Shown here: piece by piece, positions 49,062 through 59,928 of the stretch | Numbering within the stretch: position 1 is the stretch's first letter | Layout: the number at the start of each line of letters is the position of its first letter | Assembly (NCBI GenBank): GCA_028826165.1 | Contig: JAPDFW010000110.1 | Span: 15,001-79,000, forward strand | Length of the DNA: 64,000 bases | Direction of reading: 5' to 3' | Origin: Anaeramoeba ignava | Lineage: Eukaryota; Metamonada; Anaeramoebidae | Translations under genes and position numbers: made by a program | Notes under the pieces: generated by a model | Database searches by the model: none | What the model saw: the letters and a program-made list of their open reading frames with translations, nothing else | Told to the model about the DNA's origin: nothing

Positions 49062-49244
49062 TTTTTTTTTTTATTATGCATTATTTTCACTTTTTTTTTT
49101 GTTAAATTTTTGTAAATCAAAGAAAAAATAACAAAAAAGGAATTTTTTTAAATCATTCCAATTTTAATTCAATTTAAAAAAAAAAAATTGTTGTTTGTTT
49201 TTGTGTTTTCAAAATAAAATTAATCGAAACAAATAATTAGCAAA

Positions 49245-49783
49245 TCAAACATTAAAACTTTCTCCACAACCACATTTTTCTTTTAAAATAAAAAAATGCA
49301 AAATAAAATTTAGATTTAAAAGATTTAAAAGATTTAAAGATAATTTTATTTACCTTTAATATTTGGATTTTGAATAACAAATTCTGTACGAAGAGGAGTT
49401 TCAATAAAATCAATAGTTGAACCAATAACAGACATTAAACTATTAATATCAACAAAAACCTAAAAAGAAAGAAAGAAAGAGAATTTTTTTAAATTATTAA
49501 ATTTCAAAAGAAAAAAAAAGCAAACTTTAATTCCATTTGATTCTTGAATTTCATCAGTTGGATTTTTTTCTTTTGCATAATCTAAAGCATAAGTATTTCC
49601 TTTACAACCTCTTTGTTCAACTATAATTCTAATTCCTTTTACATTTTTTTTATCAAGAATTAATTTTCGAATTTGTTCAGCAGCAGATTTACTAACAGTT
49701 AATAAAGTTTTATTTGAAGAAGTAGAAAAGAATTTCTGAAAAATTTTATTTGAAGAAGTTGAAAAGATTTTTTGTAAAGACAT
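49245..49783 (-). CDS. ISCA1: A-type iron-sulfur assembly protein ISCA1 (HesB/IscA family)
   Basis: Three exons: 49526-49783, 49354-49459, 49245-49279, in phase, 132 aa. The core has the ISCA1-type RGCKGNTYALDY with the first Cys ligand, STIDFIETPLRTEFVIQNPNIK, and a C-terminal CGCGESFNV with the other two Cys. These bind or transfer Fe-S clusters late in the mitochondrial ISC pathway. The Ser/Thr/Lys/Phe-rich N-terminus (MSLQKIFSTSSNKIFQKFFSTSS, internally duplicated) fits an organelle presequence, so a mitochondrion-related organelle is implied. The start lies 16 nt from TTTTTTTCATTTTAAAA. It is divergent from the LRR kinase gene 229 bp away. Confidence 0.92.
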
Positions 49784-50012
49784 TTTTTTTTTTTAAAATG
49801 AAAAAAATGAAAAAAAATGAAAATGAAATTTTAATTTCAAATGTTTTTTTGTTTCTTTGTTTTCTTGATGGAATTGTTTTAGAAAAAAAATTTTTTTTTT
49901 CAATTTTCAATTTTCATTTTTTTTTCATTTTTTTTTCATTTTTTTTTCATTTAGAAATAAAATATAATTAAAATAAAATATAATTAAAATAAAATATAAT
50001 TAAAATAAAAAA
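49784..50012. promoter_or_regulatory. Divergent promoter interval, ISCA1 / LRR kinase
   Basis: Contains two AAAAAAATGAAAA motifs next to ISCA1, and three TTTTTTTTCATTTT copies at 49,921-49,952 for the kinase. Just before the kinase ATG is a triple ~18-bp repeat AATAAAATATAATTAAAA (49,959-50,010), so its motif-to-ATG distance (~64 nt) is longer than usual. Confidence 0.45.
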
Positions 50013-53000
50013 ATGAAACCATTAATAGAAAATGAAAAAACACGAACAAATACAAACGAACAAAATCCAAGTGGGAAAAGTGGGGTAACACCATTAATCA
50101 AAGAAAAACTACAAAAAGCAAAAATGGAGAAATGGAATGTACTTGATTTAAGTACAGTAGGAATTTCGTACATTCCAGAAGAAGCTTTAGAATTAAAACA
50201 ATTATCATGGGTTTATTTAGATAATAACAGTATTTCTTTATTACCTTCGCAAATCAATCAGTTAAAAAATTGCGAAGTTCTATGGCTTAATTCCAACAGG
50301 ATTTCCCAACTTCCTAATGAAATTGGCGACATGTTTAATCTTCTTCTTTTAAATCTTAACGACAATTTACTTGTTTCTCTTCCAGATTCTATTGGAAATT
50401 TAACTCGTTTAAGTGAACTTGATCTTTGCAATAATCAACTTAAAAATCTTCCGTTTTCTATCGGAAATCTCAAGGTTTTGAAAGAGCTTTATTTAACTGA
50501 TAATGAAATTGTTTCCATTCCTGAACAAATTGGTTTTTTAACAGATTTGATCAAGTTGGATCTTTCTGGTAATCAGATTCAAAATTTACCTTCTTCTTTT
50601 GGCGGTTTAGAATCTTTGGAAGAATTAGGATTGTCTTTTAATTTTCTTCAAAATCTTCCCAAAAGCGTAAACGAATATTTTATTTATATATTTATTTATT
50701 CCCAAAAAAAATTTTTATAAATTTATTTCTCCAAAAAAAAAAAAAAAAAAGTTCTGTGATTTATCAAATTTGGAAGAATTATATTTAAATGATAACCAAC
50801 TTTCTTCTCTTCCAGATGAACTCGGTAATTTAATTGCTCTTCGAGAACTTGAATTAAATAACAATCTTCTAAAAGAATTACCAGAAAGCATTTGCAATTT
50901 AAAAAATTTATCTTTTTTATATCTCAATATGAATAAACTCGAAAAATTGCCTCAAAATATCGGCAACCTTGAATCACTTTCCGCACTTTGGCTGCATTCA
51001 AATTCATTAGAATCACTTCCAAGATCAATTGGTCTTCTTACGTCTTTAACTTCTCTTAAACTTTCTGATAACCAACTTCTTGATCTTCCTTCTGAGATTG
51101 GCGATTGCGTTAATTTGACCGAATTGGATCTCTACAAAAATAAATTGGAAACTGTTCCTTCTTCTTTTGGGCAATTAAAATTTCTACAAAAACTCATTTT
51201 GACTGAAAATCGAATTAACACTTTACCTCCAGAACTCGGAAATCTTAATCATCTCTCGAAATTATATCTTGTTGGAAATCAAATTTCGGATTTACCAATA
51301 GAATTTGAGAAACTTTCTTCACTTCAAGAACTTGGTAAGTTCAAAAAAAAAATAGTTCTCGATTTTGTTCTCAATTTTTTTTATTTAATTTAAATTTTAT
51401 TTTATTTAAATTTTAGGTCTTTCTTCTAATAAATTTTTTCGTGTTCCTGAATTTCTTTCCTCTTTGCCTACATTAACAAAGCTTTTTATCGATGAAAATC
51501 CAATAGGAATTCCTAAAAGAGTTATGAACAAAAAGGCACAAGAAATCATCTCGTATTTCCGAGACAGAAAACGCAATATTGTTCTAATTTTGCCTTCAAA
51601 TACCCCAAATAACATTCGCAAACAACTTCTCGATAGAGGAGAATACACAAAAAATCATTCCCAAAAACAAAGCAACTCAATGAATTTTGCGATCAATAAA
51701 AACTCAAAGAATCAGGATGTTTCGTTTGAAAGAAAAAATATCAACGAAAATATAGATTTGGAAGATCAAAATCAAAATCAAAATAAAATACTATTTGAAT
51801 CTCAAGAACAGCAATTAACCAAAGAAAATCAAGACGCAATCCCACAAGATAATTTTGAGTCGCAAACAAATTCAATTCCAAGAAACATCCCGAAAAGTTT
51901 AATGTCTTCCACAGAATATCTTCCTCAAGAACGATCTTTAAAACTTCCATCAGCAAGAAATTCGCTAATTGAATTGCAACTAAACAGCAAACCAAATAAT
52001 TCTCAGTTTGAATATTATGTCCAAGATGATTATGATTCCTCAGAATATATAAACGATAATATTTACATTGAAAATTTTGAGACTGTTCAATTTTCAGATT
52101 CGGATGAATTCAGTTCCCAAAAATCAAATGTTGAATTTAGTGATAATGAATTTGATGAGAACGAAAACGACAATAAAAATGGGAATTATGATGGAAATGG
52201 AATTGAAAACCAAAATGAAATTGAAATTGAAAATCAAAATGAAATTGAAAATGGAAATGAAAATGAGAATTCTTTCCAAATTTTCAACCTAAATCGAAGA
52301 AATAAATCAATGAATACGCTCCAAAATATGAACAAAAATATCAATATTCAAAACCATTTTTTTTCAAGCCAGAACTTGCATTTCGACTCAAAAATACGCG
52401 AGTTACGAATGCTGTTAGAAAGAGAAAGACAAGAACTTGAATTCGAAAGAAATTTACTTTATGAAGAAAAAAAAAACGCGAAACAAGAACGCGAAAAATA
52501 TGAAAAAGCAGCAAATCAGCTGCAGAAAAGATTAGCGGAAATGGAAAGATATGACGAAATAGACATCAGCGAAATCACGCTTATTGAAGAAATTGGAAGC
52601 GGAACATTTGGAAAAGTTTTCCTTGGAAAATGGCGAGGAAAACAAGTTGCGGTTAAAAAAATAAACTCTGAATTTCACACACAAGATTATTTGGAAATTT
52701 TCCGAGGCGAAGTCCACTTGATGAGCAAAACAAGACATCCGAATGTAATTTTATTTATGGGCGCACATGCAACACCGCCAAATATATTCCTTGTTGTTGA
52801 ATACATGCAAGGAGGCAATTTATACGATGCAATCCGTCGCAAGAATTTTGACATCTCAGAAAACAACAAAATACGGATTGCATTGGATATTGCGCTTGGA
52901 ATGAATTACTTGCATTCATTTAAACCCAAAATGATTATTCATCGCGACTTGAAAAGTCTTAACGTTCTACTTGATGAACATGGAAACGCAAAAGTCGCCG

Positions 53001-53356
53001 ATTTTGGTCTTTCAAGACTCAAAAGCGAAAGCAATAAACACACATCCTTTAGAGGCTCGCCTTGCTGGATGGCCCCAGAAATCTTCCGCAACGAACCTTA
53101 TAATGAAAAGGCCGATGTTTATTCTTATGCTATTGTTCTCTGGGAACTTTGCACTAGATCCTTTCCTTACGTTAAAATTTCAGACCCGATCCAAATCGGT
53201 TTGGAAGTCGGTTATCATCATATGCGTCCTGATATCTCAAAAGTCAAACAACCCCATTGGCAGAATCTTATTATGGATTGCTGGAAAGACGATCCTTCTA
53301 CTCGTCCTTCTTTTGAAGATATCATTAAAGTTTTGGAACATTTTCAAGAATTATAA
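50013..53356 (+). CDS. Leucine-rich-repeat TKL protein kinase (1,058 aa)
   Basis: Three exons: 50013-50666, 50752-51334, 51417-53356 (introns of 85 and 82 nt; phases match). About 17 LRRs of the 23-residue LxxLxLxxNxLxxLP type occupy residues ~40-440. An Asn/Glu-rich linker (~440-690) and a short coiled coil (RERQELEFERNLLYEEKKNA, ~715-770) follow. The kinase domain (~793-1,055) has glycine loop GSGTFGKVFLG, VAVKK, HRDLKSLNVLL, DFGLSR and SPCWMAPEIF, so it should be active, Ser/Thr (TKL/Raf-MLK type). The order LRR-coiled coil-TKL kinase is common in amoebae and has no Roc-COR GTPase. Role in signalling is inferred; inputs are unknown. Confidence 0.92.
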
Positions 53357-53482
53357 ATCCTTTTTTAACTGTATTTTTCTTTTCTTAATTTCATTTTGTG
53401 TTGTTTTTGTTGTTTCTTTCTTTTTTTTTTAAAATCATTTTTTTTTTTCTGAAATCATTTTTTTTCTTTTTCTTGTTTTGAA
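53357..53482. promoter_or_regulatory. Short intergenic T-rich promoter
   Basis: 126 bp; T-runs with two AATCATTTTTTTT motifs, the second with its A at 53,457, 26 nt from the next ATG. Confidence 0.4.
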
Positions 53483-54652
53483 ATGTTAACCAATTCTTTT
53501 AATAATTTAACTTTAAATCAAAGAAATGGATCAACCTCTCAATTTTATTTCAATTTATTTGGGAATCCAATCAAAAATATTCATAATAAAGCTTTACAAA
53601 AAGAAAATAAAAATAAAAATAAAAATAAAAATAAAAAAATTAAAATCCAAAAGAAACTTCCTCATAAATTAATACATCCTGTTCATAAAGTCCCAGTTTT
53701 ATCTCTTATTTTTGGCTGGTTTGGATGCCAGCCATATATTTTACAAAAATATGTCGATTTGCATAAAGATTTAGATTTTAATTCAATTCCTGTTACAGAT
53801 TCAAGATTATCTTTGTATCAAAAAGAAAAAAGAAATTTCCCCAAATCCTAATTTAAATTTTCCCATTTCTTTTTTTCTTATTTATGTTTAGATTATTTCC
53901 TCTTCATTATGGAAGAAATTTTGGAAAAAGAGTTGTTCAGGAAATTCTTGATCAAAATCTTGAAGATTCTTATATTTTATTCCATTGCTTTTCAGGTCAT
54001 GGATTTTATAATTGTTGTCATTTTCTTCAAGAATTAAGAATCCAAAAAAACTCAAATCCAAAAGCAGAAAAACTCGACTCAAATATCACTGGAATCATTT
54101 TTGATTCTTCTCCTCCAATTCCTTCTAAACAATTAATTATAAAAGGGGTTACAAACTCTTTTCCAAAAGCCCCTAATATTGTGAAAAAAATGGTTAAATT
54201 TGGCTCAAATGTTTTTACTAAAATTCAGCCAACAGTTTTAAGTCATTCCAAGAAAATAATGGGTTTGACAAAAACAGGTGAATTTTCCCTTGAATTCCCT
54301 CAATTATATTTATACTCAAAAAGTGACAATGTTTGTCCTTATCAAGAAGTTGAGGAATTTTTAGCAAATCAGAAGAAAATTGGAAATTGTGTTGAATCTG
54401 TAAAAAATTAAAATTATAAATTAAAATTATAAATTAAAATTATTTTAAAACTATTCTATAGAAATTTAATTCTAATTAATTTTAATTCCCATTTTTAATT
54501 TTTAATTTTAGTTTTTTTGGGAAAATGTTCCTCATGTTCAACTTTTTAGATTTCATCCAATTCAATATAAAAAACTTATTAAAGATTTTACTGATAAAGC
54601 AATTATAAGACAAAAAAATAAAATTAAAAATGAAAAAGAAAAAGAAAAATAA
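53483..54652 (+). CDS. TMEM53/DUF829-family alpha/beta-hydrolase-like protein
   Basis: Three exons: 53483-53814, 53892-54399, 54512-54652 (phases match), about 326 aa. The DUF829/TMEM53 pattern is clear: PVLSLIFGWFGCQPYILQKY near residue 70, HCFSGHGFYNCCHFLQEL (nucleophile-elbow position with GxSGxG-like geometry), GIIFDSSPPIP, PQLYLYSKSDNVCPY (acid region) and, across the last junction, ENVPHVQLFRFHPIQYKKLI carrying the His. Family members sit at the nuclear envelope/ER or are soluble, and their chemistry is poorly defined, so a hydrolase function is inferred. The C-terminus is Lys-rich. It is followed closely by the SMC gene. Confidence 0.85.
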
Positions 54653-54785
54653 TAAAAAAAATAAAAATAATAAAAATAAAAAAAATAATAAAAAGATCTG
54701 CCAGAAAACAAAAACAAAAAGTGGATCAAAAAAAAAAAAAAGAAAAAAAGTTTTTATTATTTTTTTCTTCTCTTTTATAAAAAAA

Positions 54786-57700
54786 ATGGATCATTTGATC
54801 TCAATTAGAATTAAAGGTTTTAAATCTTTTCTTCGTGAACAATCAATTGATTTTTCAAAAGAATTTAATTGTATTGTTGGGAAAAATGGAACAGGAAAAT
54901 CCTCCATTTTAGAAGCAATTGCTTTTGTTTTAAATCTTAACAAAAAAATTTCAAAAGAACAATTAAATAATTTTGTTTGCAATTTAATCCATAAGGATCA
55001 AAGAGCTGAAATTTCCCTTCTTTTTTCTTCTCAAAAAAATATAACACTTTCTGCTGAAATTTTTGCTGGAAAAACTCCTTCTTACATTTTCAAAATTAAT
55101 GGGAAAATTAAATCAAGAGCTGAAATGAAAAAATTCCTTTTTGAGAATGGAATTGATGTGAGAAATCCTCTTTTTTACATTCGACAAAATACGATTACTG
55201 AGATACTGAATCAAAAGTATTGTTTTCTTTTTCTTTCTTTTCTTAATGATTTATTTTATTAATTTCAAAAAAAAAAAATAATCTCAGACCAAAAGAATTA
55301 GTTTCTGCAATTTTTCAAGCTTCTGGAACTCAATATTTTTTTGATAATGTTGAGCTAACAAATAATGAATTAGAAAAATGGGAAAGGAAAGCTCAAGAAA
55401 TTCAAGAAAATATTTCTCTTTTTGAAGATTCTTTGAGAAAAGATCAAGAAAAAATTTTAAAATTCGAAAGAAAAAAAGATCTGGATTTCCAAATCCCAAA
55501 TCTGAAATTTTCAGTTCTTTCTTTCAAAATGCAAAATGTGCAATCACTCATCTTCAATTTGAAAAATGAAAAAATTAACAATGAATTGGAAACTCAAAAA
55601 ATTATCCAAAAATTGGAAAAACTCCAGAACTCAAAAGAAAAAACACAAAAATCTCTCCATTTTCATTTCCAAAGATTAGAAAACGAAAAAAACCACAATA
55701 ACCAACAAATTCTTGAGAAAATCCAAGAAAAAACAAAAGAAGAATCAAATCAACAGGAAAAACTCAATCTTTATCAAACAAATTACAAAAAATCTTTGAA
55801 TTGGGAAAAAGATAATTCTCAAGCTCTTCTTCTTAACAATCAACAAATCCAAAATATTCAATCTAAAATCGCTTCAAGAAAAGGAATAATCCAAAGTGTT
55901 CTTGAGAAAAAAATTAGAACTGAAAATGAATTATCAAAACTTCAACTCGAAAAAAATCAAGGAATTTCCTTATTCCAAAAACAATCTTCTCTGAATGAAG
56001 AAATGATCTCTCTGCAAAAAGAATTATCAATCCTCATCCAGAAAGAGAAAATTCTCAAAGATGAGAATAATTCAATCAAAAACATTCTTTCTTCTCAGAA
56101 AGAAAATTCAGAAAATATTTTAAAGCAACAAATTTCACACTCAAAAGAGAAAGTTGAAATGTTTAATGAGAAATTAATCTCAGAAGATGCCAAAAATAAT
56201 GAAATTCAACTCCAAAGCATTCTTAAACAAAAAAAGGATTTAACTACTCAAATTACACATTTGGAAAAATCAATTTCACAAATGAGTTTGGATGAGAGCC
56301 ACTTCCAAAACTGGATGCTCAATTCTTATCATAAAAGTCAGCATTTCTTTCCAATCCAAATTGAGAAAATTGGTTTTGTTTATGGAACAGTTTTAAGTTT
56401 ATTTGAGCTGAAAAAAGAGGCTCAGAAATATCTCACAGCATTAAATTCAATTGTGAGTTCCAAAATATTTTGTGTTTGTACTGAGAACATTTCAGTAGCA
56501 AATTTTATTTTGGATAAAGCTCATCAAAACCATAAAAATATTCGAATTTGGTCTTTGGATAGAATTAAATTTCATTATTCTAAACAATTCCAAAATTTTC
56601 TTCAGGAATATCACTCTAAAAAGCAATGGAATGAAGAAGATGTGATAATTCCTTTGGATTTGATAACAATTCAAGATGATAAATTTCTTCAAATTGTAAG
56701 AAAATGTTTTGGAGAAGTTGTAATTTCAAGAAATGATGAGATTGCTAAAAAATTAATTTCTCAGTATCAAATCTCAAGTGCGACTTTATCAGGAGATATT
56801 CATAGGAAAGGGATGTTATCAGGAGGTTATCTTCAAAAAAAATCTAATCCCTTTTTGGAAAAATTCAAAAAATTGCAAAAAATCCAACAAATGAAAGAGA
56901 TTGAAAAGGAATTATTGAATTTAGAAAATGAATCCCGACTTCTTCTCAAATCACAAGAGAATTTAACAAAAATCCAATTGGAGAAAAAGAAAGAACAAAA
57001 TCGATTGAATGAATTAACAAGAAATTTAGAAGAAAAACAAAGGAGATACACAAACCTCAAAAGAGAATTGGGAGAAAACGAAGAAGAATTATCCAAACTT
57101 TCTCATAAAATTCAATCTTTAATGGAATTTGAAAAATTGAAAAGAGATCAATTATCCCAAATTGAAAGTTTGAAAAATCACAATTCCTCAAATTTTCTCT
57201 TTGATCCTGAAATGATTGGCCATCTTGAATCTCAAATAAATCATTTCTTGAAAGAAATTCAAGAAATGAAAAAGATTCAAAGGGAAGAAAAGAAAACAAT
57301 AAAAGAATTAATTGTTCAGCAAAAAATAATACAAGAAGAAAGAAAAGAAATTGGAGATCCTTCCAAAATGAAATTGAATATCCGAGAAATCCAAATCCAA
57401 ATTGGAAAAACTCAACAAGAACTTGAAGAACTTCAAAAAAATCATGAAGAGAAACTAAAAGAGTTAAAATTATTTGAAGAAAAAATAAACCAAAAAAGAG
57501 AAAAGGAAAAGAAGTTAAACGTTGATATTGAAACATCTTGTAAATTAAAAAAGGAGTTATCTGAAAAGAATGAAAGGAATGAGGAAAAAATAAATTTACT
57601 TCTAATGGATGAAAAGAAACTCAAGAAAAAAATTGAAGAAATGGCACAAAATAACAAACAAATCAACAAAGAAAAAATTTTTGAAATTGAAACTGAAACT

Positions 57701-58432
57701 GATTTCCAAAAAGCGAGTCTTAATCTAAAAAAAATGAAAAATGAAAGAGAAACTCTTGAAAAATTCCACTTCCAAATTCAAGATCGTTTACTCATTGAAA
57801 ATCGAAAATTACAAATTTCTGAATTCAAAGAAAAACATCAAAATATACAGAAAAGTATTCTAATATTAAAAGAGGGAATGGATTCTTCCAAAGAAAAAGT
57901 GGAAAAAGTCAACAAAATTGCCTTTTCATCAATTAAAAAGAAATTTTCACAAATTTTCCAAAGTTTAGTAAGTTCAAAAGAAGTGGAAATTAGAATAGTT
58001 GATGATTCTTCAATTTTAGAGAATGGGATTTGTTTTTGGACTAGAAACCAAAACTCTGATTGGAAAGAGGGATTATCTGAGTTATCAGGAGGAGAGAAAT
58101 CTTGTTTAGCTTTAGCTTTTATCTTTGCTGTTGCTAGATATAAAAAACCTGTTTTTTACATTCTTGATGAAAGTGATAGTGCTCTTGATGATCTTCTTTC
58201 AAGTAAAGTTGCCAAATTATTAAAAAACTCCAAAGATCAAATAATTGCAGTTTCTCATCATCAATGTTTTCAAATTGAGGTAAAGAAAAGTTTTTTCTTT
58301 TTTGTTTTTAATCAATTAATCCTTTTTCTTTTTTCTTTTAAAAAATAGGCATCAAGATCTATTCAATTAAGTAAAGAAAAAGGGTATTCTGAAGTTATTC
58401 GAATAATGGATAGATTGGAACAATTTAATTGA
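54786..58432 (+). CDS. Divergent SMC-family ATPase (SMC2-like)
   Basis: Three exons: 54786-55216, 55288-58279, 58349-58432; phases match, 1,168 aa. Start MDHLISIRIKGFKSF is the usual SMC beginning; an earlier ATG at 54630 lies in the preceding gene. Walker A is GKNGTGKSS (~residues 35-43); two long coiled coils flank a hinge (IGFVYGTVLSLFELKKEAQK ... SGDIHRKGMLSGGYL); the C-terminal head has LSGGEKSCLALAF and Walker B VFYILDESDSALD. The stretch ITEILNQKPKELVSAIFQASGT matches the SMC2-type 'ITKVLNMKP.E....EEA(A/S)GT'. Ser in DESDSALD replaces the usual Val/Ile/Ala. SMC2 acts in condensin, but divergence is high and a lineage-specific paralog is possible. Confidence 0.8.
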
Positions 58433-58511
58433 ATTCAAAAGAAATTTTTTTTGTTTTTTTCGGAATTTATTTTCTTTATGAAATAAGAAATAAGAATCAA
58501 ATCTAATAATT

Positions 58512-59832
58512 TTAATTATCATCTTCTTTTTCGCTACTTTCTGATTCTGCTGTTTTTAACCATTCAACAAAAGGTTTTGCTTTTTCAATAACTAAATCAA
58601 AAGTAGGTTGTTTTGAAAATTTAGAAGATTTTTGATTTGCCCATTCAAGAATAAATTCTTCTTCAATCAAATCTTGGTCATAAAAGGCTTTAACCAAATG
58701 AGGAACAAATTCAATCAAATCAGGATAATCTTCTCCGCATAATCTTTCAATAAATCCTAACACAGCAAGTTTAGCTCTTTTCGTTTTGATCAACTAAAAA
58801 AGAAGGAATAATTATAAATTTTAAATCAGAAAAATATGTTTTAAATTTCATTTCAAACCAATGATAAGACTTCTTTTCTTTGAGGAATTTCTTCAAGCAT
58901 ATTTTTTCCAAATAATAATTCACAAACGAATAATGTTCTTGTTGTTTGATTCCAAGATAATTTTTCAGAAACATCCTTTAATTTTCTTTGCAATTGAAGT
59001 GTCTGAAGGATTAAGTAACAAAAACTTGCGAAATTTTTCCAACAACAAACTCATATTAGATTTTTCAGGTTTTGTGTGTTGAACCAATTTTACTTTTTCC
59101 TTGCAATCGTTTTTGTTGGGCTTCGTTTGAAGTATCCAAACTCCAATCATTTTCATTAACTTTAACATCAGGAAAATTCATATTAAGGTTTGAATCATTT
59201 TGATTTTCATTTTGATTTTCATTTTGATTTTGATTTTGATTTTGATTTTCATTTTCTTCTTTTTTCTTTTGTTGTTGCTTTTGTTTCTTTTTGTTCTTCT
59301 TCTTATTAGCATTTTCTTGTGCTTTTTGTAATTGTGATGATTTTATAATGAAAGAAATTAAACGATCCGATTTATTCTTTCTTGATACACAACCACTTGC
59401 TCTACATTTAAATTCAATATCATTTGTTCCAACAACAAGATCTAATTCAGGTAATTTACAAACTGGACAAAGAATATACTTTTCAATAAATTTAAATATT
59501 AAATCTTGGATTTGACTCTCTTCAAAAACTCCTTTGATTACTGTTTGCTTTTGTTCTTCATTCCACCAAGCACGAGAAGCAAGTTCAGTTGAGAAAAATT
59601 GTGTCATATCTATTTAGAAAAAAAAAAAGTAAGTAAAATATTTTTATTTTTATTTTTATTTATTTAATTTACATTCAGGTTTTGTTTCTAAACTTTCAGA
59701 AATATCTTTAATATTTGTAATTATTGTTTTTGTATTTCCTCCTCTTCCTTTTTGAATTGTTTCAACTGGATCCATTTTATAACGATATGATGGATCATTT
59801 ATATCTCTTCTAATATTAATTCTATTATCCAT
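58512..59832 (-). CDS. Translation initiation factor eIF5
   Basis: eIF5 is the GTPase-activating protein for eIF2 during start-codon selection. Exons: 59673-59832, ~58859-59609, 58512-58793. The N-terminal domain (YRYKMDPVETIQKGRGGNTK, with Arg near the N-terminus as expected for the GAP arginine region) leads to a C4 zinc finger (CPVC...CRASGC). A Lys/NQ linker leads to a W2 domain ending PFVEWLKTAESESSEKEDD, with aromatic-acidic boxes as in the family. Exon 2 needs two one-base corrections: an A5 run near 59,095 (RLQGKVKLVQHTK) and an A4 run near 58,985 (SIAKKLKDVSEKLSWN). Introns: 59610-59672 (63 nt) and 58794-58858 (65 nt). Paired divergently with the ARMC8-like gene. Confidence 0.9.
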
Positions 59833-59928
59833 TTTCCAAATAATTTATGAAAAAAAAAAGTGAAAAAAATTTTTTTTTTTTAAAATTCATTTTTTCATTT
59901 TTTTCACTTTTTTTTTTATAAAAAACAA
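59833..59928. promoter_or_regulatory. Divergent promoter interval, eIF5 / ARMC8-like (96 bp)
   Basis: Contains an imperfect palindrome: AAAAAAAAAGTGAAAAAAATT on the left and AATTTTTT...TTTTCACTTTTTTTTT on the right. Initiator-like TTCATTTTTTCATTTTTTTCAC lies 23-32 nt from the plus-strand ATG, and TTTCATAAATT lies 16 nt from the minus-strand ATG. Confidence 0.5.

Noticed and set aside
54630-54785. Upstream ATG for the SMC gene giving a Lys/Asn-rich extension
   Set aside because: It overlaps the last exon of the TMEM53-like gene and is poly-Lys shadow; MDHLISIRIKGFKSF at 54786 is the standard SMC start.
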